From JAFNAG01 sp963721405 (lineage in GTDB: Bacteria > Acidobacteriota > UBA6911), in contig CAVRJA010000006.1 in NCBI GenBank assembly GCA_963721405.1, positions 434,001-498,000 of the forward strand: a DNA stretch of 64,000 nucleotides, written 5' to 3'. Positions 1 through 8,775 of this stretch are shown piece after piece (the stretch's first letter is position 1; each line of letters begins with the position of its first letter). The notes under the pieces are model-generated. The model was not told the origin of the DNA, searched no databases, and worked only from the letters and a program-made list of their open reading frames with translations. The position numbers were made by a program, and so were the translations under genes.

Positions 1-26
1 TGTAAATTCCATTGATTCTGGACCGA

Positions 27-71
27 CCTCACAGGCAGGAGGCCGCGAGTTCGATCCTCGCCGCCCCACCA
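27..71 (+). other. 3' half of a tRNA-Val(CAC)-like gene, probable integration scar
   Basis: The stretch reads as a tRNA from the anticodon loop onward: loop CTCACAG with anticodon CAC, the 3' anticodon stem GCAGG, a variable loop, the T arm GCGAG-TTCGATC-CTCGC, then an acceptor strand ending in ACCA. The acceptor side is one base short and no 5' half precedes it, so this is not a functional tRNA. Tyrosine integrases commonly cross over in tRNA anticodon or T loops and leave such 3' halves at island borders; the integrase stub seven bases away supports that reading. Confidence 0.55.
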
Positions 72-77
72 ATAGAA

Positions 78-284
78 TCAACGATCTGCGGGTGCCCCCG
101 CTTCTTCCTCCCGTTCGTTTTCCGCCGACATTTGCCGAACATTTGCCGATGCCGTATCGAGGACAGCGGTAGAAACCCGCCGCGTCCCCGGCACCCAGTG
201 CGTATAGATCCTGAGAGTCGTTGCCGGATTCGCGTGCCCCAGCTGCGCCGAGACGTAGGCCAGATCCGCGCCGGCCGCGAAGGG
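78..284 (-). pseudogene. C-terminal stub of a tyrosine integrase
   Basis: The minus-strand frame holds the end of a phage-type integrase: ADLAYVSAQLGHANPATTLR followed by IYTHW. This contains the LGH motif (third catalytic block) and the nucleophilic tyrosine a few residues later, as in tyrosine recombinases. Everything upstream of this block (the catalytic Arg and the HxxR motif) is missing because the IS91-like element begins at about 284. It ends seven bases from the tRNA-like half, the usual position of an island integrase. A diverged copy lies at 13985-14182. Confidence 0.65.
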
Positions 285-404
285 GTTTTGTCCGGATACG
301 CGACTAGAACGAAGCCGCTGTCGCGGCGGACTTGGTGCCAGTATACGATTGCAGCAGAGAATTGAGCGGTGACGTAGTAGTTTGAGGGTCACAAGGAGGT
401 GCTT

Positions 405-1271
405 GTGACCCAATTAAGACAAAAAATGCTGGAGGAACTCCAGCGCAGGAATTACTCACCGCATACGATCCGTGCCTATTTGAGCACGGTCGCGGATTTC
501 GCCAAACACTTCAAGAAATCTCCGGACAAACTTGGTCCGGATCACCTGCGTTCGTATCATGCCTATCTGCTCAGAGACCGCAAATTGGCGGTCGAATCTG
601 TTGTCGGACGTGTAGCCGCACTGCGTTTCTTTTTTATCCGCACCCTGAAGCGTCCAGAGTTCCGAGACGATTTGCCGTATCCCAAACGGCACAGGAAGCA
701 TCCGATCGTTCTCAGCCCTGAGGAAGTGGCGAAGTTAATCAATGCCGCTCGAAGTCTGATGCACCGCGCTCTGTTGATGGTGCTTTACGGTACAGGCATG
801 CGCAGGGAGGAAGTTTCCCTGTTAAGAGTTGACAATATCGATAGTTCACGAATGATGGTCCATGTCCAATTCGGCAAGGGAGGCAAGCAACGGTTTGTTC
901 CGCTCAGCCCCGTGCTGCTGAACACGCTGCGCGAGTACTGGCGTTGGAAAAAGCCCAAAGAACATCTGTTTCCCGGCACACGGATCCGGAGCGGCAAGAT
1001 CATGCCGATCTCGGATAAGACTGTCTACCATGCCTGTGTCACAGCTGCGCATCGCGCTGGCATCCGGAAGAAAGTCACCCCGCATCTGCTGAGACACAGC
1101 TTTGCTACCCATATGCTCGAAAACGGAACGGATATCAGAAGAATCCAGGAGATTCTGGGCCATGGAGACCTGGCAACCACCGCCAGATATCTGCACATAT
1201 CACAAAAACATCTGCAAAACATCGTGAACCCGCTCGACTCGCTGCCACTTTCGCCTGTCGACAAGATCTGA
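405..1271 (+). CDS. XerC-like tyrosine recombinase of the IS91-like element
   Basis: Site-specific tyrosine recombinase of about 288 residues, near the usual Xer length. The N-terminal SAM-like core-binding domain covers roughly residues 5-85. The catalytic domain shows Arg of MRREE (about 133), Lys of the GKGGK loop, HLLRHSF with His and Arg at about 227 and 230, LGHGD His at about 253 and the nucleophile Tyr of ARYLH at about 262, so the full catalytic set is present. GTG at 405 is chosen because AGGAGG ends at 399, where the alternative upstream GTG would overlap it. The Y1 transposase starts 16 bases downstream. Some IS91-group elements carry such a recombinase; its role in transposition is not established from sequence. 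Confidence 0.85.
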   Translation: MTQLRQKMLEELQRRNYSPHTIRAYLSTVADFAKHFKKSPDKLGPDHLRSYHAYLLRDRKLAVESVVGRVAALRFFFIRTLKRPEFRDDLPYPKRHRKHPIVLSPEEVAKLINAARSLMHRALLMVLYGTGMRREEVSLLRVDNIDSSRMMVHVQFGKGGKQRFVPLSPVLLNTLREYWRWKKPKEHLFPGTRIRSGKIMPISDKTVYHACVTAAHRAGIRKKVTPHLLRHSFATHMLENGTDIRRIQEILGHGDLATTARYLHISQKHLQNIVNPLDSLPLSPVDKI

Positions 1272-1287
1272 ACGCACTCGTGTCGCC

Positions 1288-2499
1288 ATGACGAGACCTC
1301 CATTTGAGGTGGCCGACATTGTCCGGGTTCAAGGCCATCGATTCCTCGAAAAATATGGATCCGGAATGGATTTCGAGCAGAAGAAGGCCTTTCGCGCCAT
1401 CAGGGCTTGCCGCACGGCAGCGCTCGGGGGCCACATTGATTACTGTCCCGGTTGCGGCAAATACGAGAGGAACTCGTTCAATAGCTGCCGCAACCGCAAT
1501 TGTCCAAAGTGCCAGGCCGGATTACGCCTGCGCTGGATTGCAGAACGGGAACGCGAAGTTCTGGGCGTTCCCTACTTTCATGTAGTCTTTTCCGTGCCGC
1601 ACGAACTCAATGTCTTGGTGCGAGATAATCAGCGCCTGTTTTACAGCCTTCTTTTTTCGGCAAGTTCGAAGGCCGCATTGGAGGTTGCCGCCGATCCCAA
1701 GTGGCTCGGAGCCCAGATCGGCATTCTCAGCACCCTGCATACGTGGGGCCAGAACCTGATGACCCACCCCCATATCCACTGCGTGATTCCGCAAGGCGGA
1801 CTTGCGCCCGACCACAAAAGCTGGATTCATCCGCGGTACCGGTTCTTTGTTCCCGTCAAGGTCTTATCCAAGGTGTTCCGCGGCAAATTTCTGCATGGAT
1901 TGATGCGACTCTACCGCAAGAGGAAATTGCGATTGGCCGGACCTGCAGCCTGCCTGCAGGATGAAAAATGTTTCGCAACCCTGATCCGACATTTATACAA
2001 AAAGCCATGGGTCGTGTACGTCAAGCCGGCCTTTGGCGGTCCCATGCAGGTGATCCGTTATCTCGGGCGCTATACCCATCGCGTTGCGATTTCGAATCAT
2101 CGGATCGTAAAGTTTGACGGCGAGAAGGTGACGTTTCTCTGGAAAGACTATGCTCACGAGAGCAAACAAGGGCCGATGACCTTGGAGGCCATCGAGTTCT
2201 TGCGCCGTTTCTTTTCCCACGTGCTGCCCAAAGGGTTCGTGCGGATTCGGCAGTTCGGCTTTCTGGCGAATCGTTTCCGTGCCAAACGGATTGAGCTCTG
2301 TCGTGAGCTGATTGGCGGCCACGTGGAACTCACCCAAACCCAGGAACCGGAACCAGCGCCTGATCCCGAGTTGCCCGAACCGACTGCCTGGACGTGCCCT
2401 CTGTGCAACACCAGGATGATCAGGGTGCGGATGTTCAAGGCCGCGGATTGGTCTTCCCGAGGGGATTTTACTGATGACCGAATATCCTCAGCCGCCTGA
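1288..2499 (+). CDS. IS91-family Y1 (HUH) transposase
   Basis: Rolling-circle transposase of 403 residues. An N-terminal zinc-binding region has CPGC at about 53-56 and a CRNRNCPKC cluster at about 67-75. The metal-binding HUH-like motif is HPHIH at about 160-164. The Y1 region YLGRYTHRVAISNHRI begins at about 258, with Tyr258 and Tyr262 as candidate nucleophiles. This order and the length match IS91/ISCR transposases, which nick one strand and transpose by rolling-circle replication. It follows the recombinase gene by 16 bases and is probably co-transcribed. The acidic, proline-rich C-terminus ends in a CxxC pair. The second copy at 15186-16397 encodes the same protein. Confidence 0.92.
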   Translation: MTRPPFEVADIVRVQGHRFLEKYGSGMDFEQKKAFRAIRACRTAALGGHIDYCPGCGKYERNSFNSCRNRNCPKCQAGLRLRWIAEREREVLGVPYFHVVFSVPHELNVLVRDNQRLFYSLLFSASSKAALEVAADPKWLGAQIGILSTLHTWGQNLMTHPHIHCVIPQGGLAPDHKSWIHPRYRFFVPVKVLSKVFRGKFLHGLMRLYRKRKLRLAGPAACLQDEKCFATLIRHLYKKPWVVYVKPAFGGPMQVIRYLGRYTHRVAISNHRIVKFDGEKVTFLWKDYAHESKQGPMTLEAIEFLRRFFSHVLPKGFVRIRQFGFLANRFRAKRIELCRELIGGHVELTQTQEPEPAPDPELPEPTAWTCPLCNTRMIRVRMFKAADWSSRGDFTDDRISSAA

Positions 2500-2740
2500 A
2501 ACCGAATGTCAAATAGAGATCGACTGGGTATAGGTGTGTTTCTTTACATCGAGAAAGTGTCTTTTTGCAGCTCGGATTGTGTTCCTGATCAGACTCTTAT
2601 GCCCGACTTATGGGAAATCCTCGCTGCAAGCCGGTTTTGTGACCGTTTCCCGGCAATGCCGCAACACCTTCGCTTGTATCTTGGATCCGTTCAAAACCCA
2701 TAAGCGTCCGCCGCAAGCTGACAGCGGCTTCCTTCAAGTG

Positions 2741-2827
2741 GTCGTTATCGGAAATGTCTCGGCAATCTCTTTTTGCTCGTATGCCGTAGATTTGTCCGCC
2801 GAGCCATTTCCGATGAACGCTAACGAC
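2741..2827 (+). repeat. Hairpin at the right end of IS91-like copy 1
   Basis: GTCGTTATCGGAAATG at 2741-2756 is answered by CATTTCCGA and TAACGAC at 2805-2827, interrupted by about seven bases. The inverted repeat lies just inside the right border at 2831 and is repeated at 16639-16725. IS91-family elements have a structured end where transposition starts (oriIS), so this is the best candidate for that site. The 240 bases between the transposase stop and the hairpin show no gene. Confidence 0.5.
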
Positions 2828-2999
2828 TATACGATAATTGACGCACCCTTTTCCCCTCAAATGATGTAGAAAATAGGAGTAAGCGTTCGGGCCATGCCCG
2901 TTCTTGATTAGGTGCTTTCGATCCTCATGCCAAGGTATGCACTGCGGCATGACAGCATCCAGCCAGAGAATTAGCGGTTCGGCCAAAAAAGGAATTTCG

Positions 3000-3029
3000 T
3001 TGACTTGCACTAGTGTTAAGTACTATTTA
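3000..3029 (+). promoter_or_regulatory. Possible sigma-70 promoter of the gene at 3071
   Basis: TTGACT at 3000-3005 is followed by TACTAT at 3021 (15-base spacer) or TATTTA at 3024 (18-base spacer), about 45 bases before the start codon. Both -10 candidates are imperfect. The 2832-2999 stretch shows no recognisable gene. Confidence 0.4.
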
Positions 3030-3070
3030 ATTAGCATCTCATTCTGGCGACACGCTACAGGAGCTTTCTG

Positions 3071-4759
3071 ATGAAAAAAAAACGCATAGCCGTTGTTGCC
3101 GTACTGCTCATTTTGCTCTGTATCACCGTTTTCATGCTGATGAAATCCAATCTAAGGGCTCCCCAAACCAGCCAAACTATCACGCCAAGAATCGAAACTA
3201 AGGACACGGGCATACCGAATAGATCTGTAGATAGTAATCGCGAACCGCAATATGTAATTGCAAGTACTTTCCTTTCTCTGCGGCCGCGTAGAACAGAGAA
3301 TGTCGTTGAGTACGCATTGATGGGCAGGGTTCTGACCGAGGATAGGACTCCGTTGCCCGGCGCTATCGTTTCGCTGCACACTGAAGGGCCAGATCCAGTA
3401 TGGCTGATTGACGAATGGTCCCCAGAAATCGCGAGTTCGGCATGTAATTGGGAAGGTCGATATTCCATTCAGCTGTCCGCGCCTTTAAAAGAAGCTGTGA
3501 TACGGGTCCGAAAGGACGGTTATGCAACGAAGCTAGATTATCTGAATATCGTTCAAGGTCGAATAATCAAAGACTATATCCTTCAACGGTCGTCAGCCTG
3601 CGTCGAGGGAACAGTTCTGGGTGATGGTAAGCCGATCTCGGGAGCCGTGGTCCATTTGGACTATGGCAGGGCGGCTAGTGATACTTCAGATCGATCCCGT
3701 ATTGCAATGACAACTACAAAAACAAATGCAGCCGGCAAGTATTTCATGATGGATTTACCTCTGGGAACTGCTGGCATTCGCGCGTTCGCTCCAGGTTTTC
3801 GAAGGCCGAAAATGACCGTCGCTCAAGAAACTCAAGACAGTTTCCGTGTATTAAAAGAAGGCCCTTGCACACAGATAGACATGCAATTGATAGCTGGAAT
3901 CCCAATCCTATTTTCCGTCAAAAACAGGAGAGGCGGACCTGTCGCTGGCGCACACGTCTATGGCATTGCAGAAAACTGGGGTCGTTCATTTGCGGATGAG
4001 AATGGCGTCACCTCTTTTATCGAAACCCCACGAGGTCGCACGGACGAAAGGGGAAAAGTCGAAATCGTAGCCCCCCAGGGAACAGACGGATTTGATTGCC
4101 GCATCGGTGCAAACGGGTATAAAGTCAATTACATTTGGATCGACACCAAAAATCCACCCAAACAAGTAATCCTCGATGAGATAGACCAAAGTATTGGAGG
4201 ACAGGTTCTTTCGGAAGCGGGGCAGCCCGTGCCGGGAGCTGAAATCAGCGTCGTGCAGACAAACGATCCAGTGCTGAAGGGAAATGCGGGGCAGTCAGCT
4301 AGTGTCGCTACGGCCACATCGGATGCCATTGGAGCTTTTACATTACCGAAAGCACTCCCAAACATCTCAGAGGTACGTGCTACGAAAGAAGGATACCAAG
4401 AAAAACGGATGATTTTGAAGCAAGGAGAAATGTCGAATTTTCTCGAAATACGGCTGGAATCCTGCAACAGCGGCGTTTTTGGAATTGTCACAGACGAGAG
4501 CGGGAATCCAATAAAGCAATTCGAGATGTATTTTCGCGATATCGTAAATCGCACGAATAGAGTGTACTCAAGACACGTGTCAGATGATTCCGGCCAATTT
4601 TCTATAACCGACATTCCAACCGGAACGTATGACATCCAAATCCAGGGCCTGGGCACTGGCGTTTTGAACGTCGGCAATCTGAAAAATGTTGTCGTGAAAG
4701 ATGGATACTTTTTTGGCGCGGTGGGCGTCCAGTTGAAACCACTGCCAATTGGGAAATAG
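3071..4759 (+). CDS. Secreted carboxypeptidase-regulatory-like repeat protein
   Basis: 562 residues. MKKKRIAVVAVLLILLCITV at the N-terminus is a lysine-rich start plus hydrophobic helix, so an export signal or membrane anchor. The rest is serial beta-sandwich repeats of the CarboxypepD_reg type, recognisable by the recurring pattern G-x-V-x-(5-8)-P-x-x-G-A-x-V (for example MGRVLTEDRTPLPGAIVSLH and GQVLSEAGQPVPGAEISVVQ) followed by G-x-Y/F and then VRKDGY or VRATKEGY. At least four repeats are visible and no enzymatic domain. AGGAG at 3059-3063 supports the start. A paralog follows at 5260-6873 with the same repeat order. Such domains usually bind or scaffold at the cell surface; the specific role is unknown. 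Confidence 0.75.
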   Translation: MKKKRIAVVAVLLILLCITVFMLMKSNLRAPQTSQTITPRIETKDTGIPNRSVDSNREPQYVIASTFLSLRPRRTENVVEYALMGRVLTEDRTPLPGAIVSLHTEGPDPVWLIDEWSPEIASSACNWEGRYSIQLSAPLKEAVIRVRKDGYATKLDYLNIVQGRIIKDYILQRSSACVEGTVLGDGKPISGAVVHLDYGRAASDTSDRSRIAMTTTKTNAAGKYFMMDLPLGTAGIRAFAPGFRRPKMTVAQETQDSFRVLKEGPCTQIDMQLIAGIPILFSVKNRRGGPVAGAHVYGIAENWGRSFADENGVTSFIETPRGRTDERGKVEIVAPQGTDGFDCRIGANGYKVNYIWIDTKNPPKQVILDEIDQSIGGQVLSEAGQPVPGAEISVVQTNDPVLKGNAGQSASVATATSDAIGAFTLPKALPNISEVRATKEGYQEKRMILKQGEMSNFLEIRLESCNSGVFGIVTDESGNPIKQFEMYFRDIVNRTNRVYSRHVSDDSGQFSITDIPTGTYDIQIQGLGTGVLNVGNLKNVVVKDGYFFGAVGVQLKPLPIGK

Positions 4760-5259
4760 TGCTGAGCCCCGGGGATCTTAGCAGAACACGGAAAAAGGGA
4801 CCCGTTCCTTGATTCCCCGCTGCTGGAATTCCTGATTGCGGACGAAAACAGCGAAACCGGACATGTGGATTTTGCCTTCCATCGCTACTTGGTCCTACGA
4901 GAAGGCGACAAATCGCCCGGAATCCTAGCTTTCCTGACGTAATACTTGTGGACAGAATAGTTGTTCAAATTTTTGTCGTTCATATTACAATGCGCTAATA
5001 GCGGTCTTTTGCGCGAGAATAGGAACAAAATGGGTTGAACGAAGAACTTTCTGATCTGCCTTGCCCTAGCGGGAATTTCATCAGCTCTCTTGCCTCAAAC
5101 AACTGATTTGCGGCATCGCAATCTGAGGTTTCCCGAACTGAATTCTATCGGACTGCTCCCCAAAACCAAAGATCCCGTAGCGTTGAAAACGGGATATTGG
5201 CGAAAGGTTTATGGAACGCAGATTGATTCACAATCGAGGAAAAGGGCTATACCCTTTCG
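4760..5259 (+). other. 500-base spacer with two decayed reading frames
   Basis: No intact gene is visible. A stop-free frame at about 4766-4942 without a start codon reads like a protein tail (LLEFLIADENSETGHVDFAF and following). A second, at about 5042-5262, has a signal-peptide-like start (FLICLALAGISSALL) but an in-frame stop directly after its only upstream ATG. Both are probably remnants of small exported proteins like those further downstream, though chance open frames cannot be excluded. Confidence 0.3.
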
Positions 5260-6873
5260 GTGAATTATATGATGCTCCGGCAGAAACTCTGGTTCTGTCT
5301 GCTTCTCTCGGTTGTTATCGGCATCGGCGTGCTTCTGTTCAGCCATCGATGCAATGATGGTCCGGCACCGAAAACGCGGATTTCCCAACCGCCTCCGCCG
5401 GAAAATGTCAAGCCGAGCAAGGCTTTTGTTGACATTGGAGGCGACCTGCAACCTGGATACAGGCCTTATGGGTTTGTGAAGATCTCAGAATTCCCTCAGG
5501 GAATGGGGTACGTGCTCCGCGGAACTGTGACTTCAAAGCAAAACGAACCCTTGATTGGCGCCACAGTCTCATTGTATGACTCAAGACCACTGGCGCCAAA
5601 GTATGAGTGGCCAACTCCGGTCGCATCTGGAACTTGTGATAGTGAAGGCCGATACCAGCTTGAGACAAACCTCGCGATACCCAATGCTGTGATCGCCGTT
5701 CGAAAGCCAGGATATGAAACAGTTGAAGATTTTCAGGAACTGATAGAACCTAGAATCATCGTGAAAGATTACAGGTTAGGACAGGCTCCCGGATGCGTAA
5801 AAGGAAGGATTCTCGACATCGGCGGAAATCCGATTGCGGGCGCGATTGTCGAGCCTTCCATCATGCAATCCGGCTTCACCGGGGACTTATCCCACTTTTT
5901 TGGCGAGGTCCGGATTGCAGACAGCGCAGGCGGATTCTCGTTGGCCAATCTGCCGGAGAGCATGGTAAACATTCATATTTCCGCGCAAGGGCACCTGGGT
6001 AGAACCGAGACAATCAATGTCAGAACCGGTCCGTGCACTGAAATGGATGTTTACCTGCAGGATGCCAACACGGTCTCCTTTCTCGTGAAAAATCGTCGTG
6101 GTTCGGCGATCCCCACAGCCGTGGGAACACTCACAGTTTCCCCCTTGTCCCGCAGGTCGATGCAAAAGGGTGACGAACCGGGTAAACTGGTTTGGGTAGC
6201 CCCGCTTGATGCCGTGCCGGTAATATGCATAGTCTCTGCCAGGGGCTATGAATCCAGTACTTTTACGCTTGACCCAAATGCCTCTCCCATGGAGGTCGTG
6301 CTCGAGGAGGCTATGCTGCTCCAGGGAATAGTCACCGCGGAATCCGGAGTGCCTCTCTTGGGAGCAAGGGTGAATGTGTTCGGTACGCTTCGCGACAAAA
6401 GCAAGCTGCCCAGAGCATTTGAGGGTACCGTGGAAACCGGTCCGGATGGCCGATTCTCCCTCCCGCTATCCTACCCTCCTGTAAGGGAGGTCCGGGTAAC
6501 AAAACGCGGTTACGCGGAAAGGAAGCTTATTTATGAATCACAGATAATTCCAGCGACTCTGAAGATCAGCCTGTCTCCGGAGGGCTCAGGCATTTTCGGA
6601 CGAGTGTCGGACGATACAAATGACCCGATAAGGCAGTTCTCTGTCTCGCTGATTTCGACTTCTTCGCCTGGCAGCCCGGTGTATACTCGATATTTTGACA
6701 GTGTAGATGGCCGGTTCGTGCTGCCGGATGTGTCTCCCGGACTATACGAAGTGAGATTTCGGGCCAGTTCTCCTCTGCTCCGGCCAATCAGCTTTGGATC
6801 GCTCGAAATCCGCGCGGGGCAGATGTATGGGGAGATGTCTGTTCGTTTATCCTCAGCGAAAGCCGACAAATAG
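5260..6873 (+). CDS. Secreted carboxypeptidase-regulatory-like repeat protein, paralog
   Basis: 537 residues, with the same architecture as the product of 3071-4759: an N-terminal hydrophobic segment (LWFCLLLSVVIGIGVLLFSH) and then serial CarboxypepD_reg-type sandwiches marked by LRGTVTSKQNEPLIGATVSL, VKGRILDIGGNPIAGAIVEP, LQGIVTAESGVPLLGARVNV and FGRVSDDTNDPIRQFSV. Shared landmarks such as KNRRG, SGIFGRV/SGVFGIV and PIRQF/PIKQF occur in the same order, so the two genes arose by tandem duplication and then diverged. GTG at 5260 is used because a weak AAGGG lies 13 bases upstream; ATG at 5269 or 5272 is also possible. Probably cell-surface; function not known. Confidence 0.7.
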   Translation: MNYMMLRQKLWFCLLLSVVIGIGVLLFSHRCNDGPAPKTRISQPPPPENVKPSKAFVDIGGDLQPGYRPYGFVKISEFPQGMGYVLRGTVTSKQNEPLIGATVSLYDSRPLAPKYEWPTPVASGTCDSEGRYQLETNLAIPNAVIAVRKPGYETVEDFQELIEPRIIVKDYRLGQAPGCVKGRILDIGGNPIAGAIVEPSIMQSGFTGDLSHFFGEVRIADSAGGFSLANLPESMVNIHISAQGHLGRTETINVRTGPCTEMDVYLQDANTVSFLVKNRRGSAIPTAVGTLTVSPLSRRSMQKGDEPGKLVWVAPLDAVPVICIVSARGYESSTFTLDPNASPMEVVLEEAMLLQGIVTAESGVPLLGARVNVFGTLRDKSKLPRAFEGTVETGPDGRFSLPLSYPPVREVRVTKRGYAERKLIYESQIIPATLKISLSPEGSGIFGRVSDDTNDPIRQFSVSLISTSSPGSPVYTRYFDSVDGRFVLPDVSPGLYEVRFRASSPLLRPISFGSLEIRAGQMYGEMSVRLSSAKADK

Positions 6874-7325
6874 ATCGCAAGAGAACAAAATACGTGCGAA
6901 TTACGAAAGAGCTATACGAGATGAACGAGCGGATAATCCAGGGTTCGCGGACGAGTTCGCCGAATCAGTCCTGCCACTAATTGAAAGGGCCAAAAGATTG
7001 GCTCGCATTCGCTAAATTTCCATACGAAAACACGCATTGCTGGCGTAAAACGGCGTACCCGGAAATTGACAATCCGGGTGAAGAAATGGTGAAACGACAA
7101 CGTATCCAGGCACAGCCGCTCCGGAAGCCACATCTCCGGATACCCGACAATACACCCGTGATATGGAATTGAGCGGAACAAGGCAATTAGTTTGTGGTAG
7201 TTAGGAGATTTGAGAGGTTCAAACCCGATTTCGAAATATATGTTGCCTTTTCGGAACGGGAGGACGTATAAAAATTCGAAGCTCTTTTCAACCAGACAAC
7301 ATAAGGCAAATCTTGGAGAATCCCC
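6874..7325 (+). other. 452-base spacer without a clear gene
   Basis: A stop-free frame running to 7015 ends with a charged, helix-like stretch (NPGFADEFAESVLPLIERAK) but has no credible start, so it may be the tail of a lost gene. At 7145-7162 lies one copy of a short motif, CGACAATACACCCGTGAT, which recurs at 7992 and 10270 upstream of other genes in this region. Confidence 0.3.
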
Positions 7326-7838
7326 ATGAGAACATACAGGTTTTGGATTCGCGCTATTTTCCTTGTCGGATTGTTGCTTCCCGGGATTGCAATGTCGCAG
7401 CAAATGCAGACCCAACCGAGCAGCACCCTGAAGGCCGATCCGTTGATACTTGCGGATAATGTGCGACAAGTACCCCCAACTGATGTGCGTGGGTCTGGGC
7501 CTGTCAGTATGAAGGTGACTCCAAAAGCAGGTTCTGAGTATCTTAGCAACCAGTTCTTGATCCCCTACCTAGAGTTATACAATGCCTCCATTGATCAGAT
7601 CACAAACAGGCCGGATCTTCAAATTACCTTCGTCATAAAATCCGGAAACAAGATTCTCTCAAATTTGGAGGATCCCAAGGGACGTAGCTGCTATTTGTCC
7701 GCCAAAGGAGTCAGCGTGGTTCGATCGATCCCGTTGAGAGACCTTGATCCCGGCGATTATTCGTTGGAAGTCAAAGTTCTGGACCGCAAGACTGGCCAGA
7801 GTCTCTCAACCGGCGCTGATTTCATCGTAAAGCGATGA
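7326..7838 (+). CDS. Small exported protein of unknown function
   Basis: 170 residues. MRTYRFWIRAIFLVGLLLPG followed by IAMSQQ is a clear signal peptide with a probable cleavage near residue 25. The mature part looks like one beta-sandwich domain; the closing stretch LDPGDYSLEVKVLDRKTGQS resembles the Ig-like end of many acidobacterial secreted proteins (PGxYxLxVxVxD then G). No catalytic motif is visible. ATG follows CTTGGAGAATCCCC, giving a GGAG ribosome binding site. It belongs to a run of small exported proteins between 7.3 and 10.2 kb. Confidence 0.6.
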   Translation: MRTYRFWIRAIFLVGLLLPGIAMSQQMQTQPSSTLKADPLILADNVRQVPPTDVRGSGPVSMKVTPKAGSEYLSNQFLIPYLELYNASIDQITNRPDLQITFVIKSGNKILSNLEDPKGRSCYLSAKGVSVVRSIPLRDLDPGDYSLEVKVLDRKTGQSLSTGADFIVKR

Positions 7839-8081
7839 ATCGGAACTGCCCGAAGCCAGTAGACGGCATACAGATCTGAACTCCACATGGACGAAGCACG
7901 GCGATCCTGGAAACAACCCGGATTCCGTGAAACCAACGATATGAAAACCAAGCCGGGCCGAGAGGCTGAAAAAGGTCATTGTACGGGAACGCGACAATAC
8001 GCCCGTGATCCCGCGGTAGAACCAATTTTCTTGTGGCTGGTAAGATCCTTGCGTATAGTTATTGAAACCGGAGGTGCAGAA

Positions 8082-8567
8082 TTGTCTACACTGATGCTGA
8101 TGCTGGTTTTGGTGCTGGTTCCTGCAACTAGGCTGCGACAAGGAGAGGAAGAACGCGGCAATTTGCAGGGCATTGATGGCTTTTACTTGTCGGTGCTGAC
8201 GCCTTTGCCGCAGGATCTGGCTACAGGTCTTTCAAAGGAACAGATCAAGAGCGATATCGAAACAAAGCTCCGAATGGGAAAGATCAAAGTTGGCAACGAT
8301 TTTTCTTCATCGATTTGTGTTTACATCGACTTTGAGGAAATACGGTCCGCCACGCAACCAGCTGGTTACGCTGCTTATGTTGAGATTCAGTGCAAGCAAG
8401 CAGTGACCATCAAACAAAACGGGAAAACTGCGTACGTGCCGACTTGGCAACAAGGGCAATTGATACTCAATTCTCCTGATCCGCCTGCGCTTCGCATAAG
8501 ATCTTCAATCCAATATCTCATTGACGATTTCATCAAAAACTACCTAATGGTAAATCCACAAAAGTAA
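8082..8567 (+). CDS. Small hypothetical exported protein
   Basis: About 161 residues from TTG at 8082, preferred because GGAGGTG lies at 8070-8076; ATG at 8094 is the alternative. The start (LMLMLVLVLVPATRL) is a short hydrophobic segment, probably a signal. The remainder has a mixed alpha/beta pattern (GLSKEQIKSDIETKLRMGKI, VYIDFEEI, YAAYVEIQCKQAV, IQYLIDDFIKNYL). The family is not recognised. The open frame continues upstream to 7887, but that part is low-complexity and probably non-coding. A copy of the CGACAATAC motif lies 73 bases before the start. Confidence 0.5.
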   Translation: MSTLMLMLVLVLVPATRLRQGEEERGNLQGIDGFYLSVLTPLPQDLATGLSKEQIKSDIETKLRMGKIKVGNDFSSSICVYIDFEEIRSATQPAGYAAYVEIQCKQAVTIKQNGKTAYVPTWQQGQLILNSPDPPALRIRSSIQYLIDDFIKNYLMVNPQK

Positions 8568-8775
8568 TCCAGCCAAACAGGACACATCGATTTTATTGCG
8601 GCAGCTTGGGCTGCATCACGGCAAATCGCGCGCAAAGATCTCGAACCCGTTCATCGCCAATCGGTTATCTACGAGTACGCGACTTCCCGCTCGCAATGCA
8701 TATTTCTCCTTGAATTTCAGCCATAAATGCTTGGATAATCAGCACATGAACAGGAATATCAGGAGGGTAGTCATT

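Larger units (their letters stand above)
284..2831 (+). mobile_element. IS91-like element carrying a tyrosine recombinase, copy 1
   Basis: About 2.55 kb holding a XerC-like recombinase and an IS91-family Y1 transposase on one strand. The borders come from comparison with the copy at 14182-16729: sequence from about 307 to 2831 appears identical at an offset of 13898 bases, the first 20 or so bases differ at a few positions, and the two diverge completely after 2831. There are no conventional terminal inverted repeats, as expected for rolling-circle IS91 elements; the right end carries a hairpin. The left border is uncertain by about 20 bases because both copies abut similar integrase sequence. 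Confidence 0.75.

Noticed and set aside
27..71. A functional tRNA-Val gene
   Set aside because: No 5' acceptor or D arm precedes it and the acceptor strand is one base short.
78..413. Full-length minus-strand gene of 111 residues
   Set aside because: Only the part up to about 284 is integrase-like; the rest is IS91 sequence read in the wrong direction.
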